From Brasilonema angustatum HA4187-MV1 (GTDB taxonomy: Bacteria; Cyanobacteriota; Cyanobacteriia; Cyanobacteriales; Nostocaceae), in assembly GCA_019359695.1 (NCBI GenBank), contig JAHHGV010000026.1, positions 60,896-124,895 of the forward strand: 64,000 bases of DNA, written 5' to 3'. The translations under genes and the position numbers were made by a program. Under the pieces are notes generated by a model. That model worked only from the letters and a program-made list of their open reading frames with translations, did not search any database and was not told where the DNA came from. Below, in pieces: positions 10,320 to 19,573 of the stretch. How positions within the stretch are numbered: position 1 is the first letter of the stretch; every line of letters begins with the position of its first letter.

Positions 10320-11006
10320 GTGTTTTTTCATAAAAAAGAAACAATTCGACCTGTTAACATTGCCGATCCAAATCCACGTTTTGCTCAGCTGCTTCTAGAG
10401 CAGTTTGGTGGCGCGACAGGTGAATTAACAGCGGCTTTGCAATACTGGACGCAATCCTTACACTGCGAACATGCTGGAATTAAGGATATGTTGCAAGATA
10501 TTGCTATCGAAGAGTTTAGCCACTTAGAAATGATTGGTAAGCTCATCGACTCTCATACTAAAAATGTTGACCAAACTGAAGCTTACAAAAGTACCTTGTT
10601 TGCTGTGCGGGGTGTAGGACCTCACTTGCTAGATAGTCAAGGTCAAGCTTGGTCAGCAGCTTATATTAATGAAGGTGGTGATGTAGTGCGTGATTTGCGG
10701 GCAGACATTGCTGCTGAAGCTGGTGCACGTCAAACTTACGAAGCATTGATTAAGCTAGCTCCTGATGATGGAACCAAAGAGGCACTTGTTCATCTTCTGA
10801 CTCGGGAAATTTCTCATACTCAAATGTTCATGAAGGCGTTGGACTCTTTGGGTAAGTTAACAGACCCATTCTTTGGTAATATCCAACCTGATAGCACTGT
10901 AGACATTTATTACAACTTGTCTACCAATGGTAAGGATGAGCGCGGTCCTTGGAACGAGGAACCTACTTTCCGTTACATTGCTGACCCCGTTGCAGAACAA
11001 AAGTAA
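10320..11006 (+). CDS. Manganese catalase
   Basis: A 228-residue di-manganese catalase that disproportionates H2O2 in the cytoplasm. Metal-ligand motifs are visible: ATGELTAALQYW (Glu35), EEFSHLE (the E65-x-x-H68 pair), AAEAGARQTYE, and REISHTQMF near residue 165. This four-helix ferritin-like arrangement is typical of the family. The start is a GTG at 10320 preceded by a good Shine-Dalgarno, AAAGGAGA, spaced by about six bases, which decides it. It lacks the extended C-terminal tail of longer Mn-catalases. Monocistronic. Confident on family; Nostocales usually carry two paralogues and I cannot say which this is. Confidence 0.92.
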   Translation: MFFHKKETIRPVNIADPNPRFAQLLLEQFGGATGELTAALQYWTQSLHCEHAGIKDMLQDIAIEEFSHLEMIGKLIDSHTKNVDQTEAYKSTLFAVRGVGPHLLDSQGQAWSAAYINEGGDVVRDLRADIAAEAGARQTYEALIKLAPDDGTKEALVHLLTREISHTQMFMKALDSLGKLTDPFFGNIQPDSTVDIYYNLSTNGKDERGPWNEEPTFRYIADPVAEQK

Positions 11007-11172
11007 GCTGAGAAATCAGCAGCTATCTAACAATATTCTCAATTAATCCCTACAGCAGCCAGGAACTAACAGCCCCTGGCAATACTCATTTTCTATCTAT
11101 TGCCATATAGTGATCCAATTGAACTTAAGTTATATTTAATCAATCGAAACATTTGACGTAACGTCTTTGCTA

Positions 11173-11928
11173 ATGGCATCTGCATATCTGCTGGTATCCC
11201 ACGGAAGTCACGATCCGCGTCCGGAAATTGCTATCCAACATCTGGTAGAACTGTTATGTCATAAGATACAAAGCGATTTACTGACTATGACAACTGGAGG
11301 TATAACTTCTAAGTTGAAAAGTGAAACCTTGGTCGGTACAGCGTACTTGGAACTAAATCCCGAACCCTTGTATAAGCAAATCATAAAATTTGGTAAGAAT
11401 GCTTTAGATTCTGGATGTTATAGTCTCAAAATCCAACCACTATTTCTGTTGCCAGGAGTTCATGTGATGGAAGATATTCCAGCAGAAGTTGCACTGGCAC
11501 AGCAGGCTCTGAGTCAAAATATTAAGATATTTTTACAACCATACTTAGGCTCTCACCCTGGTTTAGAGTGCTTACTAACGCAGCAGTTGATTGCTACAAA
11601 AGCAGAAGCAAAAATTCTTTTGGCTCATGGTAGTCGTCGCTGTGAAGGTAATGTTCCAGTGGAAGCAATGGCGGCGAAGATTGGAGCAGTAGCTGCATAC
11701 TTGGGTGTGTCTCCTAGCTTGGAAGCACGGGTACAAGAGTTGGTGGCAACTGGCTATAAGAATTTAGTTATAATACCATACTTTCTATTTCCAGGTGGAA
11801 TGACAGACGCTGTTGCTCAAAAGCAACAAGAGTTAAAATTACAGTTTCCTGAGGTGAACTTTCAACTGACTGAGCCTTTGGGAGCAAGTGCAGAATTAGT
11901 GGAATTGATTTGGGATTTGTTAAAATAA
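11173..11928 (+). CDS. cbiX: Sirohydrochlorin cobaltochelatase / ferrochelatase, CbiX/SirB type
   Basis: Inserts Co2+ (or Fe2+) into sirohydrochlorin, at the branch to cobalamin or siroheme. The 251-residue protein has the two-domain layout: an N-terminal half with LLVSHGSHDPRP (metal-binding His10) and a second half with ILLAHGSRRCEG. The PLFLLPGVHV and IPYFLFPGGM segments are the paired metal-site loops. Start is ATG 11173; a TTG two codons upstream is possible. The stop TAA shares one base with the ATG of cobA (TAATG), so the two genes are very likely translationally coupled and supply the first two steps of the corrinoid pathway together. Confidence 0.9.
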   Translation: MASAYLLVSHGSHDPRPEIAIQHLVELLCHKIQSDLLTMTTGGITSKLKSETLVGTAYLELNPEPLYKQIIKFGKNALDSGCYSLKIQPLFLLPGVHVMEDIPAEVALAQQALSQNIKIFLQPYLGSHPGLECLLTQQLIATKAEAKILLAHGSRRCEGNVPVEAMAAKIGAVAAYLGVSPSLEARVQELVATGYKNLVIIPYFLFPGGMTDAVAQKQQELKLQFPEVNFQLTEPLGASAELVELIWDLLK

Positions 11929-12764
11929 TGAACCGCGAAGACACGTTCGGCGCAAGCCCTCTCCAAGAGAAGGACGCGTTCGGCGCAAGCCCTCTCCAAG
12001 AGAAGCAACAGGAAAAGAAGTGTTTGGGTAAGGTGTACCTAGTAGGCGCGGGGCCGGGAGATCCGGGGTTGATAACTCTCAAAGGTAAGAGTTTGTTAGA
12101 GTGTGCGGATGTGGTCATTTATGATGCCTTGATCAGTCCAGCAATTTTGGCGATGATTAATCCTCATGCTGAGAAGATTGATGCTGGCAAGCGGCGGGGG
12201 CGTCACTCAATTATACAAAAACAAACAACGCACTTGCTCATTGCTAAGGCACAGGATAATGCCATTGTTGTCAGACTTAAAGGAGGCGACCCGTTTATAT
12301 TTGGTCGCGGTGGCGAGGAGATGGAAGAATTGGTAGAAGCTGGAATTCCTGTGGAAGTTGTGCCTGGTGTGACATCGGGAATTGCTGCTCCAGCTTATGC
12401 AAGTATACCTTTGACCCATCGCTTATATAGTTCATCTGTCACTTTTGTGACAGGACATGAGGCAGCAGGTAAGTATCGCCCCGCTGTAAATTGGCATGCG
12501 ATCGCCCACGGTTCAGAAACAATCGTAATATACATGGGTATCCACAATTTGTCTCACATTGTCGAACAGTTAACCGAAGCCGGGTTGAATTCAGAAACGC
12601 CTATAGCTCTGGTACGGTGGGGTACGCGACCGGATCAGGAAGAATTGGTTGGTCAGCTGGGAACAATTGTAGAGCAAGTTGAGGCATCTGGGTTTGAAGC
12701 GCCAGCAATTGTTGTCATTGGTTCAGTAGTCAAGATGCACGCTAGATTTCGTAATTTATCATAA
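11928..12764 (+). CDS. cobA: Uroporphyrinogen-III C-methyltransferase (SUMT) with repeat-encoded N-terminus
   Basis: Transfers two methyl groups from SAM to uroporphyrinogen III, giving precorrin-2 for cobalamin and siroheme. From about residue 31 the sequence is canonical: YLVGAGPGDPGLITLKG, VVRLKGGDPFIFGRGGEE, VVPGVTSGIAAPAY and PLTHR, with the C-terminal AIVVIGSVV strand. Start ATG 11928 overlaps the cbiX stop. The first 30 residues are odd: two copies of an 11-residue unit (FGASPLQEK core) come from a 33-bp tandem DNA repeat inserted between the start codon and the conserved core, in frame. Without it the protein has normal SUMT length. Enzyme call very secure. Confidence 0.93.
   Translation: MNREDTFGASPLQEKDAFGASPLQEKQQEKKCLGKVYLVGAGPGDPGLITLKGKSLLECADVVIYDALISPAILAMINPHAEKIDAGKRRGRHSIIQKQTTHLLIAKAQDNAIVVRLKGGDPFIFGRGGEEMEELVEAGIPVEVVPGVTSGIAAPAYASIPLTHRLYSSSVTFVTGHEAAGKYRPAVNWHAIAHGSETIVIYMGIHNLSHIVEQLTEAGLNSETPIALVRWGTRPDQEELVGQLGTIVEQVEASGFEAPAIVVIGSVVKMHARFRNLS
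11940..12005 (+). repeat. Two tandem 33-bp repeats inside the cobA coding region
   Basis: Units 11940-11972 and 11973-12005 differ at one base (GACACG versus GACGCG). Each contains the small palindrome TCTCCAAGAGA. The length is a multiple of three and has no stop in the cobA frame, so it adds 22 residues. Confidence 0.9.
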
Positions 12765-12786
12765 GTCAACCCCCTTGGGGTCATTC

Positions 12787-12812
12787 AAAGTATAGTTTAC
12801 GAGCATACTTTG
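12787..12812. terminator. Convergent hairpin between cobA and the Hpt gene
   Basis: CAAAGTAT and ATACTTTG pair around an 11-nt loop in the 73-bp gap between two convergent stop codons. No long T tract, so a moderate terminator candidate. Confidence 0.4.
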
Positions 12813-12837
12813 AGAAGTGAACCGAGGATCAACAGTC

Positions 12838-13659
12838 TCAAGTGATTTGTTGAAATGCAACTTGATAGAAATGACAACTTTTTTGGGTATTATGGGTAAT
12901 CTCTGTTGGTAAACTATCAATTTGATTTGTTAGTATTAGGGATTGTGAGTGTCGCCATGCTTGCAAGGCTGAGTGTGCAATTTCTTCGACTTTTTCTGCT
13001 GCTTCTAATTTCTCGGTTATGGATTTACAAAGCTGAGTAAAAGCTTGTAGCTGGAGCATTTCGCCCAAACCACCCAACTCTATTGCCATCAGATTAGCTT
13101 CGTGTCGCAAAACAGACTGTTCACGATTTAAAATTAATGATTCTAGGCGTTGTAGACAGTCTTCTACTTCAGTTTGAAACAGTAAGCGAATAATGTCTTG
13201 TAACGCACTCTCTGGTGAGAGAACTGTTATGGTATCCTCAGAAATCAAACAGCCCAAACGATCTTGTAACTCTTCAAAAACTGGATAACAAAAAGTTGCT
13301 AACCATTGTTCATCGATAGTATAACCTTCTGAATGTAGTTTTACTATTTGGCGTAACCAATCTACTCCAGCTAAAAGTAGGCTTTGCAAATCAGCATCAA
13401 GTTCTAAAGGGTCTTTCTGAGTTGTCAAAACTTTAAAGTAATCTTCTAATCGGTGAGCTAAAGCACTTAAAGTCCGAAATCCCATCATGCCTGCGCTACC
13501 TTTGATGGAATGAGCAGCTCTTACTCCAGCATTTATTTTTGATAGAGCAATCTCACGATTAAATTTGACTTCTAATAATACAGTTTCTAGAGTATTGAGA
13601 GAGTCAGTTACTTCCTCTAAAAACTGTAACTGGGTTTCTAGTTCCTTGTCTCGTAACAT
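12838..13659 (-). CDS. Hpt (histidine phosphotransfer) domain protein
   Basis: A 273-residue, mostly helical protein. Residues 1-110 form an Hpt domain with the phospho-acceptor motif AAHSIKGSAGMMGF (His50), like the P1 domain of CheA-type kinases. The remaining 160 residues are helical with a second weakly similar four-helix stretch (residues 165-250, DCLQRLESLI...LGGLGEMLQLQAF) that lacks the histidine. No kinase core, CheW or receiver domain follows, so this is either a free phosphorelay intermediate or an orphaned CheA-like P1 fragment. The partner is unknown; the PATAN-REC regulator 1.4 kb away on the same strand is a reasonable candidate. Confidence 0.8.
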   Translation of the reverse strand: MLRDKELETQLQFLEEVTDSLNTLETVLLEVKFNREIALSKINAGVRAAHSIKGSAGMMGFRTLSALAHRLEDYFKVLTTQKDPLELDADLQSLLLAGVDWLRQIVKLHSEGYTIDEQWLATFCYPVFEELQDRLGCLISEDTITVLSPESALQDIIRLLFQTEVEDCLQRLESLILNREQSVLRHEANLMAIELGGLGEMLQLQAFTQLCKSITEKLEAAEKVEEIAHSALQAWRHSQSLILTNQIDSLPTEITHNTQKSCHFYQVAFQQIT

Positions 13660-14516
13660 AGTTTTTATTCGTTAATAGTCATTAGTGAGACCAGTGCTGT
13701 GCAAGGATTGTCTCCGCAGGCATCTGGCGTTATCGCAGCGAAACCGGAGGTCTTCCCTGAAGGGTTATTCGTCATTAGTCATCTCCAATTACCAAAGAAA
13801 AAATGACTAATTCTTGTCGCTATTTAGCAACTTTCCTGGGTGCTGTTAGCAATCTAATCAAATGAGATAATTTATAATAGCAAATCTTAGATTCTGTCAA
13901 TCGTTGAAGAATATAAAATCGCTTTCACATCCTTAGAACTGTAAAAAGCAGATACTTTACTTGTGATGACCCTGATATATTTTGAAGCTAATATAAAAAG
14001 GAAAACTGCTCATTATGAGCATTCCTACAAAAGTGATTGTCAAGTTTTGTTTTTATTATAAGAACTGATTGATAAAGTAAACATTAAGATATTATAGCTT
14101 GGAGCCAGTCCGCTCTTTGGGAGTTATCATTAGCGGAGCGGAACGAAGTTCGCCACTGCGTTGGGGAGGCAGTGCGTTGGAGAGCCAGCGCTGCAGGAGC
14201 GGAGCAAGTGCGTTGCGGAGGACAGTGCCGGGGTGAGGCAGCACGATCGCGGTCTTGGGGGTTTCCACGCCAGGTGCTACAACGGGGGTTCTCTCGACCT
14301 AGGCGTCTGGCGTTCAGGTTTCCCGGCTTGTAGACGCCCGGAGGGCGGCTTCCCGATAGCCGTAAGGCGTGGCGTCAGCCATAGGGTAGCATCTGCTGTC
14401 GGCTGTGCCGACTTGTAGCATGTGGCGTCCCGTTATAGACGCCTTTGTTAGGAACTGATGTTTTCCCTAGTAAGACTAAATCCTCTGAATGTACAACCAA
14501 CTAACTAACTAAGCTA
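13660..14516. repeat. Gene-free region filled with dispersed repeats
   Basis: About 860 bp without a credible gene. 13695-13770 and 14095-14450 are GC-rich mosaics of palindromic modules (GCGTCTGGCGTT, GGTCTTGGGGGTTTCC, CGCCCGGAGGGCGGC) related to those at 22.7, 40.7 and 45.4 kb. An 85-codon open stretch in 14161-14418 runs through these repeats and looks non-coding. Confidence 0.6.
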
Positions 14517-14763
14517 GTTAACTCATCCCCCGGCTATGAAATTTTCACTCCGTTTAATTTCATAAAAAGCCGGGGGGAAATCGAACTCATTAGTCCTTAG
14601 TCGCGAGTCTTAGTAGTTTTAGTTCCTAAGAGGAACCGCTGCGCTACATGATTTTTTGTATTTAATCATACTAATGACTAATGACCAATAACTAATGACT
14701 AAGGCGACAAGGCGACAATTCCTCCCCGCTCTAGAACGAACGGGGCAACCGAAGTCGCCTTCT
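14517..14763. mobile_element. IS200/IS605-like non-autonomous element, copy A
   Basis: Begins GTTAACTCATC, then a strong left hairpin (CCCCCGGCTATGAAATT paired with AATTTCAT-AAAA-AGCCGGGGG, 14527-14577), an AT-rich middle with TAATGAC heptamers, and a right hairpin with outer stem AAGGCGAC/GTCGCCTT and inner CCCCG/CGGGG. Copy B at 46459-46674 has the same order. No transposase inside. Paired subterminal hairpins are typical of IS200/IS605 ends and their palindrome-associated derivatives; that assignment is inference. Confidence 0.6.
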
Positions 14764-15023
14764 GGTGAGTTGAGCGCTAACCTGACATGACCAGCCCCTC
14801 CGGGGCGGGAACAGGGAATAGGGAACAGGCAACAGCAAAAAATTAGCCCCGGATATTGGATTCAAGCCCCTTAATTTATTAATGGAAGAATTCAAAAAAA
14901 TTGTTGACAGATGCGTAGCACGATTCAACAAGACGTCCTTGTTTAAATCCCCTAATTTTAATTATGGGGATTCCCCTGTTGCCTGTTGCCCGTTCCCTGT
15001 TCCCTTTTTAAATAACTTATAAA

Positions 15024-16100
15024 TTACTCAATGTGTTGAAAGATAACTTTCAGCAAATCTACTTGTGTAAAAGGCTTGATGAGATAGCCTGTAGCTCTAA
15101 CCATCTTTGCTTTTGCTCTGTCTATCAATCCTGCTCTGCCCGTAACCATAATCACTGGGGTGTTCTGAAAGTATGAATGTTTTCGTAACAAGGTACACAA
15201 TTCATAACCATCTAAGTTTGGCATTTCGATATCTAATAAAATGAGGTCGGGTCTAATACGGATAATTTGCATTAAAGCTTTTAAAGAGTCATCTATTCCA
15301 ATTACAGAAAATATTTGATTATCTAGGAATTTTGTGATTGAATTGATAATAAGAGGACTATCATCAACGCAGATTATTGTATAAGTCTTTTTGTTAAATT
15401 GTTTTTGGAAGTTCTGTTGGTGTTGACCATCGTTATTATTAATATTTACTGTTTGAATGTTGGTTAAATTTGTAAACTTTTGTTCAATTTTTGCTTTTGA
15501 CTGCCTGATTTTTGATGAAAAAGATTGGAATCGACGTTGTATCCTGTGTGATGTAGTATTTTCCTGTTCTTGTGTTCTATTCTGACAATTTTCGACTATT
15601 AAACGTAAATCAAGATGACAGAACTTTGGCATATCATCTAGAACACTTTCCGAAGCAAATTCATAACTCCCCTCTTTTATCTTCAGAAATTGTTCAATAA
15701 TTTCTATCGCCAATTGCTCTATTAACATTCCAGCTTGAGCAGGAGTCATATACTTTTGATTCACGAGCCAGCAAATAGCTAAATAATCTGGATTTTGTAT
15801 TGCTTGATTGTCAAGTCCAGTTTCAAATAGCGTCTGTAACTGTTTATCAATTCCACTATTGAGAGTAGGAATTTCCTCACTTAAACGGTGTAAATGCCTG
15901 TAAATGACATCAAACATTTTATCTGTATAACAGGCATAAATCAGTTTACCTTCATCTAAATAGATTGACCAAGAAGCGGATGGGCTAAACACTTGCCAAC
16001 AACCACTCAGAGGTTTACTAGTCATTTTTCCTAGTAAAGATAATGGCTGTAATGCCTGAAAAAATCTGTATCTACCAATAGGAAGGGTCGTCATATTCAT
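15024..16100 (-). CDS. PATAN domain response regulator (PatA/PilG-like)
   Basis: A 358-residue regulator. Residues 1-180 match the PATAN (PatA N-terminal, DUF4388-like) region of cyanobacterial regulators, including LPIGRYRFFQALQ and GCWQVFSPSASWSIYLDEGKL. A polar Gln/Asn-rich linker follows. The C-terminal 120 residues are a receiver domain with acidic pair ICVDDSP, phospho-acceptor LILLDIEMPNLDGYE, conserved Thr in IMVTGRAG and Lys in GYLIKPF. There is no DNA-binding output. Relatives control heterocyst pattern, phototaxis pili or motility. I chose ATG 16100 (MNMTTLPIG); upstream residues to 16193 look unrelated. Stands alone, not in a che-like operon. Confidence 0.85.
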   Translation of the reverse strand: MNMTTLPIGRYRFFQALQPLSLLGKMTSKPLSGCWQVFSPSASWSIYLDEGKLIYACYTDKMFDVIYRHLHRLSEEIPTLNSGIDKQLQTLFETGLDNQAIQNPDYLAICWLVNQKYMTPAQAGMLIEQLAIEIIEQFLKIKEGSYEFASESVLDDMPKFCHLDLRLIVENCQNRTQEQENTTSHRIQRRFQSFSSKIRQSKAKIEQKFTNLTNIQTVNINNNDGQHQQNFQKQFNKKTYTIICVDDSPLIINSITKFLDNQIFSVIGIDDSLKALMQIIRIRPDLILLDIEMPNLDGYELCTLLRKHSYFQNTPVIMVTGRAGLIDRAKAKMVRATGYLIKPFTQVDLLKVIFQHIE

Positions 16101-17906
16101 AAAGAAAGATTTTTTATTGAAAGAACAACAACGATATGAAGATAGGTACTCGTGGCTAGAGACTAGAAGAATGATGCTATTAGTGACTAGCAACTTAGAT
16201 CTGTATTGACTCTATATTATTGCCACAAACTTGTACTTTGTCTTGTTGAGAAGTTGGTGAAGCATGACTTACACCTGTTTAGACAAAGCAATAACAGATG
16301 TGAGATTACAGTACTCAATTCCTGAAAACAAAGATCCCTCACCAAAAGCAGAGCAATGCTTGGAGAAGTCTAGTTCCTGGTTCGGTAGCTGTGCGGATTT
16401 AAGGTTTTACTTAGTTTTACTGCTCCTTAATGGAAAATCGGGAGAAATTACAGATAGCTTGTACACAGAATTTAAGCTACTTATCTACATTCATTGTACT
16501 GAGGAGTACACTTAGTACATTCATCATTAATAGGGTTCGGAAATCAAATTTATGCCAAAACAGGGAAATGAATTATCTCTTAAGCCAATTCCGAACCCGT
16601 TTTATGGTGACGTGTACTTAGCAGGAGAGTTTACAGCATCATTGGGTATCACAAGAAATTTAGAAAGTGGATAACTATTTATCAAATACATCTTTATAGA
16701 GTATTTTTCCATACCAAAACTATTGGATTTTACTAAAATTTCCGCAAACAAGGAGAGGTATATTCCCGCCTCTACCTATTATTCCCATATGGCTGTCCGC
16801 CAAGTTTTACCTAGCTTAAGTAGATGCCTATTTGAATTATAAGAATAGCAAACTCATATGAGTTGTGACTGTGGTCATAAGTCATACACCTACGTTGCGT
16901 CATGAGGCGCAAAGGCAACTGTTTCATTAAAAGGTATTTTCATCATACGTACTGGTAACAGTATGTGACATTGTTTCGTAACGAATCGTCACCCTGGAGA
17001 GTTTTGAGTGCCACCTTCAATAATTTCCAGTGAAACTCAAAAAATTGAGTAAATAACCTCAAATAAATAGAAAACTTTAGTTAATGGGTAGATGGTAAGT
17101 AATATGCTCACTATTATTTAGATTACTATAATTTTAACAAAAAAGTTAAAACACGTATTAAAACTACTATGAGCCAGTCAAGAAAACGTTAATAATCACT
17201 TTGTTTACAGTGTGCTTTTTTAGAGAATATTACATTATTGTTTTTTCAGTGCTAGTACTTAACTCATTTAAGTACAAATATAGAATTCATGAAATATTTA
17301 TGTATAGAAGTGTATAAAATCAAATAAAAATAAGTAATAAAGAAATAATAGTTTTTTAAACTACATACCAACAAACTAAAATTGGGAGACTATAAATACT
17401 AATACTATACTTATATCTACATATGAGGCTACTTACACTCAGATGCAAGCGCCTTTACATTGAGCAAAGAGTACATAACTTGAGTGAAAAAGCAAGCAAG
17501 AATGACAATGTATTTATAAACAGTCAGTACGAATTAAACCACAATAAAAAAATATACTGCCACAACATCTAGTTTTTCCAAGAGTTTTGGCAAATTTTAT
17601 GTAACTTTGATAAAGGTTATATAATTTAGGAACATCTAAGATGAAAAAATCGTCTCTAGTGAGAATAGAAAAAAACTAAGAACACTATTGAGTGTTCTGT
17701 TTGTTAGTGATTTGTTGAATTAAAAGGTCTAAGTAAGGCTAGGTAAAAATTATATTGTTTGACTATTTGTTGCGAATTTTGACTTTCGAGAAAATCGAAT
17801 ATTCTTAGCTTGACTTTAGCCATGTAGGGCGGTGTAGCTCAAGGTATTGGTCAACCATTCCTTAGATAGTTTGCAAATACTCGCGAAGACTTTAACTATT
17901 GTAAAT
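16101..17906. other. Long AT-rich region without a recognised gene
   Basis: About 1.8 kb between the divergent PATAN-REC gene and cobK. An 83-codon frame at 16264-16515 has an unconvincing composition, no ribosome binding site and no family resemblance. The rest is AT-rich with many stops in all frames. It must hold the promoters of both flanking genes and could hide a small RNA or decayed gene; I see no strong hairpin-T-tract unit. Confidence 0.4.
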
Positions 17907-18650
17907 ATGAAGCATCTTCTTATTCTTGGCGGAACAGGTGACGCGACAGAATTGGCAGCTAAAGCCTGCGCTATTCCAGAGGTAGAAGTTATCACATCTT
18001 TAGCTGGTCGCACCAGTCAACCACAAGCGCCAGCCGGAATACTACGTATTGGGGGTTTTGGTGGTGAAGCGGGGCTGGTAGAATACTTAGTTGAAGCGAA
18101 AATAGATGTAGTGATCGATGCGACTCACCCCTTCGCTAAACAGATATCTTTTCATGCAGCTGCTGCCGCTGCTACTTGTAAAATACCCCATCTGATGCTC
18201 ATCCGTCCTGCTTGGGAGCGTCTTCCTAATGATCAGTGGGTTGAAGTTGATAGCGTGGAAGCAGCTGCTGCTGTATTACCTGAATTTGCCAAACGGGTAT
18301 TCCTGACTATCGGTAGGCAGCAACTTGCACCCTTTGCCAGTTTGGAGGATATTTGGTTTTTGATGCGACTGATTGAGCCTCCTGCAACTGAAGCATTGGT
18401 GCCATCAGGGGTGATATTGTGCGATCGCGGTCCGTTTGCCCTAGACAATGAGCAAAAACTCTTAATTGACCATCAAATCGATACAGTCGTCAGTAAGAAT
18501 AGCGGCGGTGATGCTACCTATGCGAAAATTATTGCAGCGCGATCGCTTGGGGTGAGGGTAGTGATGGTGAAACGTCCAGCAACTCCACCAGGAGAAGAAG
18601 TCAGCGATGTGGAGAGTGCTGTGGCGTGGTTAGTGAATCAGCTACTATAA
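17907..18650 (+). CDS. cobK: Precorrin-6A (cobalt-precorrin-6A) reductase
   Basis: NAD(P)H-dependent reductase of the corrin ring pathway, 247 residues. The start is ATG 17907, giving MKHLLILGGTGDATELA, the usual N-terminal nucleotide-binding loop; 20 extra upstream codons look non-coding. Other family features are DATHPFAKQISFHAAAA, the LTIGRQQLAPF segment, and SKNSGGDATYAKI near the C-terminus, followed by VVMVKRP. Isolated here from the other cobalamin genes at 11-13 kb and 49-54 kb, as is common for cyanobacteria, where these genes are scattered. Confident. Confidence 0.92.
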   Translation: MKHLLILGGTGDATELAAKACAIPEVEVITSLAGRTSQPQAPAGILRIGGFGGEAGLVEYLVEAKIDVVIDATHPFAKQISFHAAAAAATCKIPHLMLIRPAWERLPNDQWVEVDSVEAAAAVLPEFAKRVFLTIGRQQLAPFASLEDIWFLMRLIEPPATEALVPSGVILCDRGPFALDNEQKLLIDHQIDTVVSKNSGGDATYAKIIAARSLGVRVVMVKRPATPPGEEVSDVESAVAWLVNQLL

Positions 18651-18832
18651 ATTTGAGAGATTGTTTCCTATGGTGGAAATTATTCCTGCTTTAGGTCTTG
18701 ATCTTATAATGCCAGTTTTGAAGAGTTGGCATAGGGTAGGGCTATGGTGGGTAGAGTAGATCAAAGGTTAGAGTAAGGTAGGGTAAGCTGATAGCTAAAT
18801 GGAAGAGCTGGGTCTGCGAAAGAGAATAGACG

Positions 18833-19504
18833 ATGGCGAGAGTAAGAAACGACTTATTAACACGTGTAGTGATGTTGCTCTGTTTTGGTACAGCACTGCT
18901 ATCTCTGGCTGTCCGCTGGCACATGACGAGTTCTACGACTGCTGATACAAAGTTAAAAACAGGTGGAAACGTTATTTTATCTGAGAAAGCCTCTGCAGCA
19001 GAAAAACCGTGGCAACTGATACAGGGAAGACAAAATGCAATTGCGTCCAATATCTCAAATTTGCTATCGGCTAAAAGTTCGGATCAAGAAAAATCATCTC
19101 TTGGGTTGGGATCTGGAAAGACTTTATTGGTAGTTGCTTTGAGCGATCGCCGCGTTTACGTTTATCGTGGGGATATTGTTGTTGCAAGCTACCCACTTGG
19201 TGTGGGGAAGAAAGGCTGGGAAACCCCCACTGGTACCTTCCAGATTATACACAAGCAACTAAATCCTATGTGGCGTCACCCAATTACTGGCAGAGTCTTT
19301 CCGTCAGGTGAAGATAGTCCTTTAGGAGACAGGTGGATTGGTTTTTGGTCAGATGGACGCAATCAAATTGGCTTTCACGGCACACCAGATGAGGAAGTTG
19401 TGGGCAGTGCAATATCCCACGGGTGCTTGCGGATGCGTAATCCCGATGTGCGCCTACTTTACAAGCAGGTGAGTTTAGGCACACCAGTGGAAGTCCGTCA
19501 ATAA
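18833..19504 (+). CDS. L,D-transpeptidase (YkuD domain)
   Basis: A 223-residue exported enzyme that forms 3-3 peptidoglycan cross-links or attaches proteins to the wall. Residues 9-27 are a hydrophobic signal anchor (VVMLLCFGTALLSLAV). The YkuD domain covers about 95-222, opening with LLVVALSDRRVYVYRGD and ending with the catalytic motif HGTPDE...ISHGCLRMRNPD, in which the Cys of SHGC is the nucleophile. The start is ATG 18833. It ends in a convergent inverted repeat shared with the ComFB-family gene. Near an M23 peptidase, so this stretch is a small cell-wall group. Confidence 0.9.
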   Translation: MARVRNDLLTRVVMLLCFGTALLSLAVRWHMTSSTTADTKLKTGGNVILSEKASAAEKPWQLIQGRQNAIASNISNLLSAKSSDQEKSSLGLGSGKTLLVVALSDRRVYVYRGDIVVASYPLGVGKKGWETPTGTFQIIHKQLNPMWRHPITGRVFPSGEDSPLGDRWIGFWSDGRNQIGFHGTPDEEVVGSAISHGCLRMRNPDVRLLYKQVSLGTPVEVRQ

Positions 19505-19521
19505 TAATGAGTTATGAGTTA

Positions 19522-19569
19522 TTCGTCATTTGTCATTTATTTTTAATGAATGACAAATAACGAATGACC
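19522..19569. terminator. Convergent terminator-like inverted repeat
   Basis: ATTCGTCATTTGTCATT pairs with AATGACAAATAACGAAT with one mismatch around a short loop, between the convergent L,D-transpeptidase and ComFB-family genes. Built from the same heptamer family as the repeat at 6238-6283. Confidence 0.55.
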
Positions 19570-19573
19570 ACTC

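Noticed and set aside
14161..14418. 85-codon GC-rich frame
   Set aside because: Lies entirely in dispersed palindromic repeats, with no ribosome binding site.
16264..16515. 83-codon frame upstream of the PATAN-REC gene
   Set aside because: No ribosome binding site, odd composition and no recognisable motif.
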